This document shows, piece after piece, positions 19,401 through 27,065 of a DNA stretch of 64,000 nt. Numbering within the stretch: position 1 is the first letter of the stretch; each line of letters begins with the position of its first letter. Under the pieces are notes generated by a model. That model searched no databases. It was not told the DNA's origin and was given only the letters and a program-made list of their open reading frames with translations. A program made the translations under genes and the position numbers. Source of the DNA: CAZDDI01 sp964504195 (GTDB lineage Bacteria; Chloroflexota; Anaerolineae; B4-G1; SLSP01); NCBI GenBank assembly GCA_964504195.1, contig CAZDDI010000004.1:1-64000 (forward strand), given 5' to 3'.

Positions 19401-20053
19401 GGGTCGAGGCAACCTTCAGCGGGCGCAACGGGAACAACGATATTTTCACCACCACCCTCATGCCTACCGCCGCAGGGGTCTACTCCTACACCATCCGCTT
19501 CGATGGGAACTGGGGCGACGGCAACCCTAACACCACCTGGTACCTGGGCGACTTAGCAGGTACCCACCCCGACAACCCCTTCGACATTGGCAATGTAGGC
19601 GTCCTCACCGTCACTGAGCCAGCGCCACTGCTGAATATCAGCAAGAGCGTGCTCCCCGTCAATGACGTGGAGCTTGGCGACACGGTCACCTACACCCTCC
19701 AGCTAAGCAACGCTGGCAGCATGACCGCCTACGGCATCCTGCTCACCGACACGCTCCCCACGGGCGTCACTTTCAGCGCATTTGTGGATAACGACGGCCT
19801 GGCAGTAGAGAATGCCGGGGTTATCACCTGGAGCGGCGATCTGGAAGCCGGCGAGGAAATCGTCATCGTCTTTACTGTCACAGTAGATGCGGATGATGAC
19901 CTCCAGGGCGAAACGATCACCAACACGGTCGCGTTCACCTCCAGCAATGCTGGAGACGGCGCCGCCAACGCGGCCTTCACCATCGCGGCGGGAACAACAA
20001 CAGACTATTTCATCTTCCTCCCGCTGGTGATGAGGAATTTCGGCACGCCGTAA
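13421..20053 (+). CDS. ExeM/NucH-like extracellular nuclease with DUF11 and CBM-like domains
   Basis: 2210 residues with a signal peptide (about 1-31). In order: a LamG/sheet-like region (45-260), DUF11 (265-380), a CBM48/AMPK-glycogen-binding-like domain (383-463, FVYHDLEGVV and IAGDFNAW), DUF11, OB-like DNA-binding modules (725-900), a Big_5 domain (905-1000), another OB-like part, and an endonuclease/exonuclease/phosphatase domain (about 1280-1585). That domain carries IASFNVLNYF, GLIEIENH, NHLKSKG, GDLNSYA and SSDHDPV. Two DUF11 repeats, a second CBM-like domain (about 1840-1930) and a last DUF11 follow. It ends DYFIFLPLVMRNFGTP. The layout is that of ExeM/NucH extracellular DNases, which degrade environmental DNA for phosphate and nucleotides. 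The CBM modules are unusual. GAGGAGG precedes the ATG. Confidence 0.88.
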   Translation: MTKKRLRIVNALMGVLLALSMISNPLAALAARGEITQTVAAQAQPSLMLTSVLVDDFDYGNTAGDLTSASSNAWSAHSGAGTGPVQYITTSLSMPGYGSSGVGGAATISTTGSEDINQTFPSQTSGTVYFATLINISAAGGGAYFLHFKDAGSNFRARVFARNDAGVLRFGIGDGSTGTYSDDAFDYDKTYLLVAKFDVTTGDTALHVLEAPSTTEPPPLLSVSGTALNIQSVAIRQASGGPAATIDGVRVATTWEDVIGYVADEITLTKTVTPTTNVDYHGTVTYTLVLDNNLAISDTVFLTDTLPTEVTFGAWIENAAGAVEDSDQITWSGTLTASTTLTFTFTAIHTGDYGDIITNTAEFSATAQTGTAEATFTVANLLTDVTFVYHDLEGVVEAGETVWIAGDFNAWAAAQMGDAGGGVYTYTVAALTIGDTYEYRYIVNDGSTDQSGWLNTADRSYTVVDAPERHDYRNVVINWANLQWPFSLQTNAFEATSDVYGQMLINGLTGTAGPARGIIAEVGYGDTALPRADWEWFPMTYNVPVGNNDEFMGVMTPTLGGVFDYSTRYDANGGIGNPNAAWYNAAETGVLTVTLYDVAVTKTTLVDTVYVFDGDSALVTYTIAIENLSSLDATDTITLHDILPAGFAYVTDYSPVTPSEASGVLTWVFNDPLAAGETLSFTLVLRATDAVAQTGLHTNEVVIEVAPADTFTDNNTAADDVMVYRAVPISTARAGSNGQIFTLEGVVTAPNDTWNNAPEWTLQDASGGIAAYFIATPAVALGDTVRMVATRGAYQNQEQMTNPTYFEIVSSGPPVMPITYTTGQVASGSSEGWLVEIEGEVGSMPATCGSAYNITLNDGSGAATVRVESATGINLCALGIENGDMLGVTGFSTQFQTTYQVKPRSMSDLHLFTDAPLVIGTTPTNNATNVPTDTLITINFSELVTVSPDWAILHCSESGLVSATTTPAGPASSYTLTPDAPLAYGEICHVTVLADQVSNAEMMNMLADYRFSFITGPALTFGACGNTAIPINFVQGSGESTPILGTTVVIEAVVVGSYQGAGQFSGFFLQERDHLADDDPMTSEGIFVYTTLTTVAPGDLVRVLGTATEFNGLTQIASVTTGNIAVCDTGFTVTPAEMTLPVDDMMAWEAVEGMQVSFNDDLVVTEHYQLGRYGVVQLSVNDRLWNPTNVVTPGAEALALQDLNNRSRVMLDDGINLQNPDPVIYPDPRLTYTNTLRTGALVHDLLGVVDYRSNSYRLQPVNVISFTHTADRPYEMDAVGGTLKIASFNVLNYFTTLNSRGANSLFEFERQRTKIINAILEMDADIVGLIEIENHATDDAVLDLVAGINALAGAGTYAYIDTGVIGTDEIKMAYIYQPSSVTPVGDYVILDSSVDPRFVDTKNRPVLIQTFAENSTGELVTVAVNHLKSKGSDCNDLGDPDMGDGQGNCNVTRTNAAEALVDYLATDPTNSGSPHFLIIGDLNSYAMEDPITAIRDAGYTDLLRAFYGDAAYSYVFDGQAGHLDHALASPELMPFVTGATAWHINADEPLVLDYNVEFKTGQQISEWYSPEPFRSSDHDPVIVGLNLATDLSITKAVMPTSDVGLGDVVTYTISLNNDGEVLAWGIELTDTLPVSITFGGFLPATNVTPDYAAGVITWAGDLPAGIQNIVIVFTATVNVDNALYGETITNTVAFTSENAGDGMDEAAFTIVMTTEPELSITKSVVPTTQVDLSDIVTYTINLTNEGGGVASDILVTDALPTGITFESFVAQNGASEAAGVITWSGELVAGENLEIIFTATVDDDPLLYGETITNTVAFTSENAGDGMDEAAFTVMEETITMQVTFMYHDLEGVVPDGTTIHIAGNFNGWNSSATPMIGDSVTGIYTATITLETAPYTLDYKLILGDNWDDGRGDLLNSDNRSALITESTTLHLYRNVRAGYAKLNGPAEITIPLGATTPVINGEAWFSNTFDENQVLRAQIGYGTDADPANWTWVEATFSGRNGNNDIFTTTLMPTAAGVYSYTIRFDGNWGDGNPNTTWYLGDLAGTHPDNPFDIGNVGVLTVTEPAPLLNISKSVLPVNDVELGDTVTYTLQLSNAGSMTAYGILLTDTLPTGVTFSAFVDNDGLAVENAGVITWSGDLEAGEEIVIVFTVTVDADDDLQGETITNTVAFTSSNAGDGAANAAFTIAAGTTTDYFIFLPLVMRNFGTP

Positions 20054-20069
20054 CGGCACACACCTAACC

Positions 20070-20110
20070 AGACCTGCCAGGTTTGAGAAAACCTGGCAGG
20101 TCTTCCCTTT
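20070..20110 (+). terminator. Rho-independent terminator built from the GACCTGCCAGGT palindrome
   Basis: A perfect 15-bp stem (20070-20084 with 20089-20103) with the loop GAGA, followed by TCCCTTTT. It ends the nuclease gene, and its T tract touches the start of the next gene at 20112. Confidence 0.8.
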
Positions 20111-20111
20111 T

Positions 20112-21425
20112 ATGGACGATCAATTCCGCAAACGGTTACAACGCCTGGGCGTGGTGAAAGGTTTTCGCAATCTCAAACCTGCACCGGCCCTTCGACAGGC
20201 TCAGGGGCCGGACGGTGCGCCTGCCGCGCCGGACGATAAGCCTGCCGAACCGTCCCCCCTGCGACAGACTCAGGGAGCGGTCGGTGAGCCTGCCGCGCCG
20301 TTGCCCGGCGCGGAGATTGCCACACCGCACGGCCCGGTCTGGGTCGCACGGCGCACCTACCCGCCAGATTATCAGCATGGTTGCGCCACGCTACACGAGC
20401 TGGACGATCTATCACCAGAAACGCTCGCCCTGCTGAACACCCCCACCCTCGGCGCGCGCCCGGCCTTCATTGATACAGAGACCACCGGACTATCCGGCGG
20501 CGCGGGTACGCTCGCCTTCCTCACTGGCGTGGGGGTGTGGGATACGGAAGGCCTCACCCTGCACCAGGTCTTCCTGCGTGAACCGCACACAGAGGCCGCC
20601 GCCCTGCGCTATCTGAGCGACGTGCTCGATAATGCTACCTGTCTGCTCACCTTCAACGGGCAGGGCTTCGATCTGCCCCTACTCCAGAGTCGCTACATCC
20701 TCAACCGCCAAACGCCGCGCTGGCAAACGCTGCCCCACCTCGATCTGCTGCTGGTGGCGCGCAAGCTCTGGCGCGACCATCTCCCCTCCCGGCGGCTGGG
20801 CGCGCTAGAAGAAGCGCTGCTCGGCATCACTCGTGAAGAGCTCGACCTGCCCTCCTGGCTCATCCCCACCCTCTACCGCGAATACCTCCAGACCGGCAAC
20901 CCCACCGAGATGACCCGCATCTTCTACCACAACGAAATAGACATCCTCAGTCTGGTCACACTAGTGGTACATATCGGCCGGTTATTGGGCGATCCGGAAC
21001 CGCGCGCGGCAGCAGGCGAATGGGTGGGCCTGGGGCGCATCTATGCGCAAGCCGGGCAGGATGAAGCCGCCCGCACCGCCTGGGAACGCGCTTTGGAAGC
21101 GGATACCCTCTCTGAAGATTGCGCGGCCCGCCTCTGGCGGGATCTCGCGCTCCAACAAAAGCGCGCCGGCGCGTGGGACGCCGCACTCGCCCTGTGGAAC
21201 GCCTGGGCGCAACGCCAACCACGCGCCATCGAACCGCTCGTGGAACGTGCCAAGTATCACGAATGGCAGGCTCACGATTGCGCCGCCGCGCTCTCCGAGA
21301 CCGAGCGCGCCCTGGCACGGGCCGAGGCGTTGCCGCGCGGCAGCACCCGGCAGCGCTGGCTCACGGAGTTGCACCAGCGTCACGAGCGGCTCACGCGGAA
21401 AGCCGCCCCCACCGCACAGGCATAG
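20112..21425 (+). CDS. YprB-like RNase H-fold exonuclease with TPR tail
   Basis: 437 residues. A DEDD-type ribonuclease H-like domain (about 105-290) shows FIDTETTGLSG, LLTFNGQGFDLPLL and YHNEIDILSLVTL, the three acidic motifs of the YprB/RNase_H_2 family, proposed to trim nucleic acid ends. A helical TPR-like region (about 295-420) follows. Residues about 26-62 are low-complexity (LRQAQGP ... LRQTQGA) and are encoded by two GACAGGCTCAGGG-type palindromic repeats (20185-20300), an apparent in-frame insertion. No SD is visible before the ATG at 20112, which lies right after the terminator, so the start or the promoter arrangement is uncertain. Confidence 0.82.
   Translation: MDDQFRKRLQRLGVVKGFRNLKPAPALRQAQGPDGAPAAPDDKPAEPSPLRQTQGAVGEPAAPLPGAEIATPHGPVWVARRTYPPDYQHGCATLHELDDLSPETLALLNTPTLGARPAFIDTETTGLSGGAGTLAFLTGVGVWDTEGLTLHQVFLREPHTEAAALRYLSDVLDNATCLLTFNGQGFDLPLLQSRYILNRQTPRWQTLPHLDLLLVARKLWRDHLPSRRLGALEEALLGITREELDLPSWLIPTLYREYLQTGNPTEMTRIFYHNEIDILSLVTLVVHIGRLLGDPEPRAAAGEWVGLGRIYAQAGQDEAARTAWERALEADTLSEDCAARLWRDLALQQKRAGAWDAALALWNAWAQRQPRAIEPLVERAKYHEWQAHDCAAALSETERALARAEALPRGSTRQRWLTELHQRHERLTRKAAPTAQA
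20185..20300. repeat. GACAGGCTCAGG repeats inside a coding sequence
   Basis: CTTCGACAGGCTCAGGGGCC (from about 20190) and CTGCGACAGACTCAGGGAGC (from about 20259), with GCCTGCCG complements between them, form a REP-like inverted cluster. Its length keeps the reading frame of the YprB-like gene open. Confidence 0.75.
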
Positions 21426-21440
21426 CCCCCGCCAACGGGC

Positions 21441-21478
21441 AAACAAAAAAAAGCGAGGCCGGTTTCCCGGCCTCGCTT
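21441..21478 (-). terminator. Rho-independent terminator (minus), shared by convergent genes
   Basis: A perfect 12-bp stem (21451-21462 with 21467-21478), loop TTTC, with eight A on the plus side (eight T in the minus transcript). It ends the DUF11 gene at 21500 and may stop the plus gene at 21425 as well. Confidence 0.85.
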
Positions 21479-21499
21479 GATGTTAGGAATAGGTTGCAG

Positions 21500-24400
21500 C
21501 TACTGGCGTAGCACCAACGGCAGATAGATATAGTAGTCGGTTATACACGCACCATAACAGACCTCTGTGATGTTGCTGGCAGTCGGCGCGGTCTCGATAG
21601 CACGGCCCTGAGCCTGGTTCGGGATTATCGTACCGGCGCTCAAGGTAGTCGCGACGGCGACCTGGATGTAAACCTCCCGACTCGTGCCATTTGCCAGATT
21701 GCCTACGGAACAGTAAACAACCCCGCCCGTCAATCCGCCAACGTGCTGACACTCAGCCGACGCAGATAAGAACCCCGTATGCGCACTGAGCGTATCCGTC
21801 AACACAATCCCGTGCAACAAACCACCGCCGGTATTGGCATACGTGATGGTATAGTAGATTGTGTCATTAACGGCCAACCCCTCAGTCGGCCCTGCGGCTT
21901 TGGTCAACGTGAGTTGCGGATTCAAAATCACTGTATTGACCGTCGGGCCATTTTCAGTTTGAGCAGGCGTTAGCACTTGCCCGGCAGCGGTGTTTTCGAT
22001 GGTGTAGTTGGAATTCATAGCCGTCTGCCCATGCGTTCCGGTATTCACCGTGGCATAAACTGTCACCACGCCGGTCGTATTCTTGGGCAACAGCCCGATA
22101 TTCCAGGTAACCAACCCGGCACTGTGCGAACAACCGGAATCACACCCGGCAAAGGTCAGTTGCGCGGGCAATTGATCCTTGATCACAACCCCGTAAGCTG
22201 CATAGGAGCCGTAGTTCTCATAAGTGAGCGTATAGGTAACGACATCGCCCGGTGCGACAGAATGCGTAGGCGCACCTACTTTATTCACCCGCAACCGCGG
22301 GCGCGCGACCAACGTGCGCAACGGCTCATCCAGCGGGCGTAAGGGGATACCTAAACCACTACTCACCGCTTCGTTGACCAATTCCGTATTCTCAGCGGCT
22401 GTCACCTGTCCCCAGATGACAAAATGCCCGGAAACACCGTTCAAAAGGGATTGGCAACGCCAGACAGCCTGTTGGCTTTCATAGGTGAAGGTCCAACCGG
22501 GCGATTGACAGCCAGTAGCCTGGGCGCTACTCTGCCCCGCGAAGACGAAACCAGTGGGCAAAGTGTCTGTAATCACAGCATTGACGACACCATCAGACGA
22601 ACTGGTGTTAGTGAAATACAAGGTATAGGTCAACGTGCGGCTCGGGAAAGCCGGTGTAGGATAGGCAGTCTTAGCTAAAGCGATACTCCGTTGCCAGGTG
22701 CGCAGCTGGGTGCTTTGCTTGCTTGTCTGCGTGGAGCTCAAGTCAGCAAGGTTCACGTAGCTATCCTGAAGCACGTCTACCTGCACCGTCAATGGACTAA
22801 GGTAAATGTCGGATGTAGCACCGGGAGCCAAAGCGGCAATTGTGTAATGGGCATAGGTACCGCCAGGGCCAAGCACCCAGCCGGGGCTAGTCTGGAAACT
22901 TGTGGCACTATCCCAGGTATCGGTAATGATCAAGTTAGTGGCCGTGTACGTACCGATATTTCTGAGGTGGAAGGTGTATTGCATCGGTGCACCAAGAGCC
23001 GCAGCCTGAGTTGGCCCGGTCTTGTGGAATTCAAAGATCGGGCGTAGCAGCGTTGTGGTCCAATCATCCGTCTGTACTGGAGCGCCAGGGCTGGCGAGCT
23101 GCACCGCACTGGTTAGCTCTTCCAACGTGTAGGGCAAGGGCGCGTCAGCAGTGAGGGTAATAGTCAACAGCTTGTTAGTATCATCGTTAGGCACGACAGT
23201 CGTGAAGGTCTGCCCCTCCGTGCCGGGAACCGGTAACAACGGTGTCGCGCTGACATAGTTAAGATTCGGGTCATAATCCAATGTCAGCGTGAGTGGCGCG
23301 CTCGATGAACCCGTATTGGAATAGACAATCGTGTAAACCACCGGCCCGCCCGCGTAAGTGGTAGCCGACCCGCCCATACGCAGATGTAGCGCAGAGACAT
23401 CAATATGGGTGGGTTTAGCCACACTGAAAGGCTCGCTTTGAGCGCTATCCCATATCATGGTATTGGTCAAGACATAGCGGCCCTCAATCACGGAATCTAC
23501 ACGCATGGTCAGAACGATCTGCGCTGCGCCCCCCACAGGTAAAGTCCCGAGCGCCCAGCTCAGTTCCCGCGCACCGGCATCATGGGACGTTGGCGCAGGC
23601 GAGGCGGACACAAACGAGAGGAACTCATCATAATGATCCAAGACCACCACATCATTATAAGCCGTCGTGGCGCGCGTATCCGTCAAGCGAAGCGTATAGG
23701 TAAGCAGTTCACCCGGCGCTACATTTGTGACCCAAGGTTGCTTGTCCCCGGCCAGGCCTAAGACTGTAATGCACTGTGCGCCACAGTTGACCGGGGTGGG
23801 AATAGGATTATCAGTAAAAATCCGATCATGGTAATTACGCTCGCCTTCAACAACACCCGCCTTGCTGCTGAATTCCTCGATGGAGACGCGATTGGTGTAC
23901 ATCCCCGGCACAGCGGTCGGCAAAACGCTGATTTGGTACTTTATCTCGTGATATTGCCCTGTGTTTGCCGAACGGGGCAAGCCGTCCAAAGTCCAGCAGA
24001 TTGTACCGGTGCTTCCTGCAACCGGTGACGTATAAGCAGGGCAAGGCGCAACCCCACCAACAGCCTCACAGCTGAAAGTAGTTTCGTAAGCAAAGCCGTC
24101 AGGAATAGTATCACAAACCCGCAGTCCGTGCGCTGATACGCCAGGAGTAGCACCGCTATTGCGCAGCCGGATCGTCAACAACACCACATCACCAACATTC
24201 ACCGGCGCCGAGCCGGTGCGAATAGCGGCAAACTGATCATTAACCAAGCGCGGCTGAATGACATTCACCGCGGTTGAGTTCGCCTTGAGTCCTAGATCTG
24301 TGTAACTCCCCCCAAGATTTGTGTAAGTAGAACCCACTGGGGGCGTCCAATGGAGCATCGCACCAGTGAGGCGATTAGTAACAGAACCAGCTTCAATGGT

Positions 24401-25861
24401 ATTTCTAGCCGCGGCCATATCCGCCAACGTATCCCAGGTCGGCGTTCCATTGAAGTCTAACCCTGTGTTCAAGGCTACATACTGCACCGTAACTTGACGT
24501 AACATCGTTGTTACTGGTAACGTAGCCATGTTCACACGTAAGTTTTCCAGATACCGTGCGGCAACGCCAGTCCCAGCAAGTGGCCCTTCCTCAAGCGCGT
24601 GCCCTAACAAGGTCGCCCCTTCCACGCTCAAGGTACCAGAAACGTAATGGAAACCGCGTGACAGCGAGTCCACATACGTGGGTAATTGTAACTCTGTGTT
24701 AGGCGCCTGTCGGAAAGTAAGCGTATAGGTAATGCGGTCGCCCATGGTGACAGCACCGCTCCCGGGGACAGAGGATTTAGCTGTGACAGAAACACCAGGG
24801 CGTAGCACTTCAGCTGTACCGGCTGTGATATAGCGGCCCATGTACGGAACAACTCCGGGGAAAGTCTCGTGCTCAGCGAAGCCCTGATAGGGGAATTCCT
24901 GACCAATCGTGAAGGTGCTGGGCAACGTCGCTGTCACCACGGCCTGCCAGGTCTGCGGAGCAACCAGGCTCCCCGGCACATTCCAGGTGATGTAAGTCAC
25001 CTCGCCCACGGTGGTCACTGTTCCCGTTCCCGCGCCGGCCCCGTTAGAGCCGACATAGGTCAGGCCCGAACCCAACGTCGCGGTGTAGACAATGTCATAA
25101 GCTGTCGGGCGGTTAGCTACGCCAGAGGCCGTGAAGGTTAGCCGCACTTGTCCCCCACCCGCGCCCAACCCGTCGGGATCGAGATAGGTTGCACCATAAG
25201 CGGTGTTGACCTGCGGCTGAATCGCGGGGACTTGCGCAACCGTAGTGTCATTAGAAATAAACGCGAGCGGGGTGCAACCCGGTTCATTGGCGCAGTAACG
25301 CAAGATCGCCTGTACTCGCAGGTTAGTGCCATGATTAATCTCAGTGGTACCAACATAGAAATGCTGGGTACGAACTGCATAAACCACCATTGTTATGATA
25401 TCAGTGCCTGTGATAGTCCCTTGATCAGGAAAGATGACCAACGCGCCATCTCGGGCAACCACATTCCCCGGCCCTTCAAGGGTGCGCAGTTCATCTCTAG
25501 TACCGGTAGACATCGCGGCCCAACCTGGTGCGGAACCAATGGGCAGCAAACCGTCTGCCAGCACCACGCGAGGCGACACATCGTAAATTGTCTCTCCAAT
25601 TGGAACGTTGTATACCACAGTCACAGTGACAAGCTCACCCGCTACGGCCTGGGCGATGGTATTGTTGGTATCTACAATCGAAGTAACACTGCTTTTTGTA
25701 ATCGTCGGAGCCAACAACAAAGGGTCAGCCGCCTGTCCTTGCGCTGTTAAAGCCCCCCAAAAGAATCCAAACAACGCCAACGCGGCTATGACCGCGCTTC
25801 CAAAACCGAGCCAGACACGCACGCGGCGCGGGCTATGATATGTATGTACCTCACTGACCAT
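21500..25861 (-). CDS. Giant exported DUF11-repeat protein
   Basis: 1453 residues. A signal/anchor segment (about 17-45, VWLGFGSAVIAALALFGFFWGALTA) is followed by a chain of DUF11-like Ig-fold repeats with the usual GD.VTYTL and TDTLP signatures through the whole length. It ends DYYIYLPLVLRQ. No catalytic domain is seen, so it is probably a structural surface or adhesive protein. The frame is open 23 codons further up, but the ATG at 25861 is preceded by AAGGAGG at perfect spacing. It shares its C-terminal tail with the two other giant proteins of this window although it lies on the other strand. Confidence 0.85.
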   Translation of the reverse strand: MVSEVHTYHSPRRVRVWLGFGSAVIAALALFGFFWGALTAQGQAADPLLLAPTITKSSVTSIVDTNNTIAQAVAGELVTVTVVYNVPIGETIYDVSPRVVLADGLLPIGSAPGWAAMSTGTRDELRTLEGPGNVVARDGALVIFPDQGTITGTDIITMVVYAVRTQHFYVGTTEINHGTNLRVQAILRYCANEPGCTPLAFISNDTTVAQVPAIQPQVNTAYGATYLDPDGLGAGGGQVRLTFTASGVANRPTAYDIVYTATLGSGLTYVGSNGAGAGTGTVTTVGEVTYITWNVPGSLVAPQTWQAVVTATLPSTFTIGQEFPYQGFAEHETFPGVVPYMGRYITAGTAEVLRPGVSVTAKSSVPGSGAVTMGDRITYTLTFRQAPNTELQLPTYVDSLSRGFHYVSGTLSVEGATLLGHALEEGPLAGTGVAARYLENLRVNMATLPVTTMLRQVTVQYVALNTGLDFNGTPTWDTLADMAAARNTIEAGSVTNRLTGAMLHWTPPVGSTYTNLGGSYTDLGLKANSTAVNVIQPRLVNDQFAAIRTGSAPVNVGDVVLLTIRLRNSGATPGVSAHGLRVCDTIPDGFAYETTFSCEAVGGVAPCPAYTSPVAGSTGTICWTLDGLPRSANTGQYHEIKYQISVLPTAVPGMYTNRVSIEEFSSKAGVVEGERNYHDRIFTDNPIPTPVNCGAQCITVLGLAGDKQPWVTNVAPGELLTYTLRLTDTRATTAYNDVVVLDHYDEFLSFVSASPAPTSHDAGARELSWALGTLPVGGAAQIVLTMRVDSVIEGRYVLTNTMIWDSAQSEPFSVAKPTHIDVSALHLRMGGSATTYAGGPVVYTIVYSNTGSSSAPLTLTLDYDPNLNYVSATPLLPVPGTEGQTFTTVVPNDDTNKLLTITLTADAPLPYTLEELTSAVQLASPGAPVQTDDWTTTLLRPIFEFHKTGPTQAAALGAPMQYTFHLRNIGTYTATNLIITDTWDSATSFQTSPGWVLGPGGTYAHYTIAALAPGATSDIYLSPLTVQVDVLQDSYVNLADLSSTQTSKQSTQLRTWQRSIALAKTAYPTPAFPSRTLTYTLYFTNTSSSDGVVNAVITDTLPTGFVFAGQSSAQATGCQSPGWTFTYESQQAVWRCQSLLNGVSGHFVIWGQVTAAENTELVNEAVSSGLGIPLRPLDEPLRTLVARPRLRVNKVGAPTHSVAPGDVVTYTLTYENYGSYAAYGVVIKDQLPAQLTFAGCDSGCSHSAGLVTWNIGLLPKNTTGVVTVYATVNTGTHGQTAMNSNYTIENTAAGQVLTPAQTENGPTVNTVILNPQLTLTKAAGPTEGLAVNDTIYYTITYANTGGGLLHGIVLTDTLSAHTGFLSASAECQHVGGLTGGVVYCSVGNLANGTSREVYIQVAVATTLSAGTIIPNQAQGRAIETAPTASNITEVCYGACITDYYIYLPLVLRQ

Positions 25862-26054
25862 TACAACCTCCTTGTGGATTAAAAATTTGTAATCTAAAAG
25901 CCGAATGAATATAGAGTGTACGACTATCAATTAAGTATAGTTGAAAAATTCTAACTGCCAAGTGCTCTTTTACCGCTAGAGATGCTTATACCTGGCGGGA
26001 TCAATACAGGCTTTCGCGCGCACATTGACTCCCACCTGCACACCGGCTTCCCGC

Positions 26055-26083
26055 TTGGCCTTTTAAGACCTTTTAGGTATAAT
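26055..26083 (+). promoter_or_regulatory. Promoter split from its gene by a MITE
   Basis: TTGGCC (26055-26060), a 17-base spacer and TATAAT (26078-26083). The -10 lies in the left target duplication of the element at 26086-26257. The duplicated TATAAT (26259-26264) is on the other side, nearer the gene at 26395. The stretch 25862-26054 shows no gene. Confidence 0.55.
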
Positions 26084-26266
26084 ACAGCAGTTACGCGGTT
26101 GCTGTTTGTGCCACCGGCTCCAAGTGAATTTGGCGGCTAAAGCCGCTAAAAAAGGAGTGTTTTTCGTGGGCGGGCTATGCCCGCCCACGAAAAACACTCT
26201 TAAAAAATCACTTTTTGAGCTTACAGATCGTTCGATAGAACAAACCGCGTAACTACTGTATAATAG
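26077..26266. mobile_element. MITE-like element, family 2, copy 1
   Basis: The element is 26086-26257 (172 bp). Its ends are the inverted repeats AGCAGTTACGCGGTT and AGTAGTTACGCGGTT (14/15), flanked by GTATAATAC (26077-26085) and GTATAATAG (26258-26266), a 9-bp duplication with one mismatch. Inside is a perfect 21-bp hairpin with a 3-base loop (26155-26175 with 26179-26199) and a GCGGCT/AGCCGC palindrome. There is no ORF. The left 35 bases recur at 59339-59373. Confidence 0.75.
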
Positions 26267-26394
26267 ACCTGACGGCATAAAAAGTAACGAGGAAATCCCG
26301 ATACGCCACACCATGGCTCATGGATACCCTCCGCCGTCGACACAAGATAACCCACGTTTTCCGCACAACCATATTCGACCCAGAGGAGTCACGC

Positions 26395-27054
26395 ATGGAA
26401 ATAACCTGGTATGGTCTGAATTGCTTCCGCCTTAGCGAGCGGAGCTATCCGACCGTCGTCACCGATCCTTTCGACGAAGAAGAAAGCGGCCTCGCCCTAC
26501 CCCGCACCCGCGCTGAAATTGTCACCTCCAGCAGCCTTGCTGATCCCGACCAAACACGCTGGAAGGGCTTGCGCGGCCCATACCGGGTCTTGAGCACCCC
26601 TGGCGAATATGAAATCGGCGGGGTCTTCGTCACCAGCATCGCCACCTTCCGCGACCGCAAAAAGGGCCTCGAACGCGGGCAAAACCTCATTCACGTCATT
26701 GAATGCAAAGGCGTCACAGTCTGTCATCTGGGCGCATTGGGCCATATTCCCTCACAGTCTCAGGTCGAAGCGATCGGCTCTGTTCACGTTTTGCTGTTGC
26801 CGGTCGGTGCGCCCGGCGGGCTAAATCCCTCGATGGCTTCAGAAATCGTAAGCATGATTGAACCTAACATAGTTGTCCCAATGGATTATCAAATCTCCGG
26901 TCTCAAGTTCGAGCGCGAAAGCGTAGAACGGTTCCTGAAGGAAATGGGCATCACGAAGAGCGTCCAACAAGACAGCCTCAAGGTGTCTGCCAGCACCAAC
27001 GCGGAAGAGACCTCAGTTGTTATTCTGGAACCACAACGCAACGGAAACGGATAA
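26395..27054 (+). CDS. Degenerate metallo-beta-lactamase-fold protein
   Basis: A 219-residue cytosolic protein starting MEITWYGLNCFRL and containing VVTDPFD, STPGEYEIGGV, GQNLIHVIE and CHLGALGH. This is the layout of the UlaG-like Lactamase_B_3 group. The metal motif expected after TDP as SHxHxDH reads SSSLADPD, the later HLGDLGH reads HLGALGH, and the final PMHY reads PMDY, so the zinc ligands are mostly lost. A binding or structural role is more likely than hydrolysis. The start is the ATG after GAGGAG, not the further upstream ATG at 26320. It is followed 11 bases later by the TPR lipoprotein gene, probably as an operon. The MITE at 26086 lies in its promoter region. Confidence 0.8.
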   Translation: MEITWYGLNCFRLSERSYPTVVTDPFDEEESGLALPRTRAEIVTSSSLADPDQTRWKGLRGPYRVLSTPGEYEIGGVFVTSIATFRDRKKGLERGQNLIHVIECKGVTVCHLGALGHIPSQSQVEAIGSVHVLLLPVGAPGGLNPSMASEIVSMIEPNIVVPMDYQISGLKFERESVERFLKEMGITKSVQQDSLKVSASTNAEETSVVILEPQRNGNG

Positions 27055-27065
27055 GGAGGCAAATT

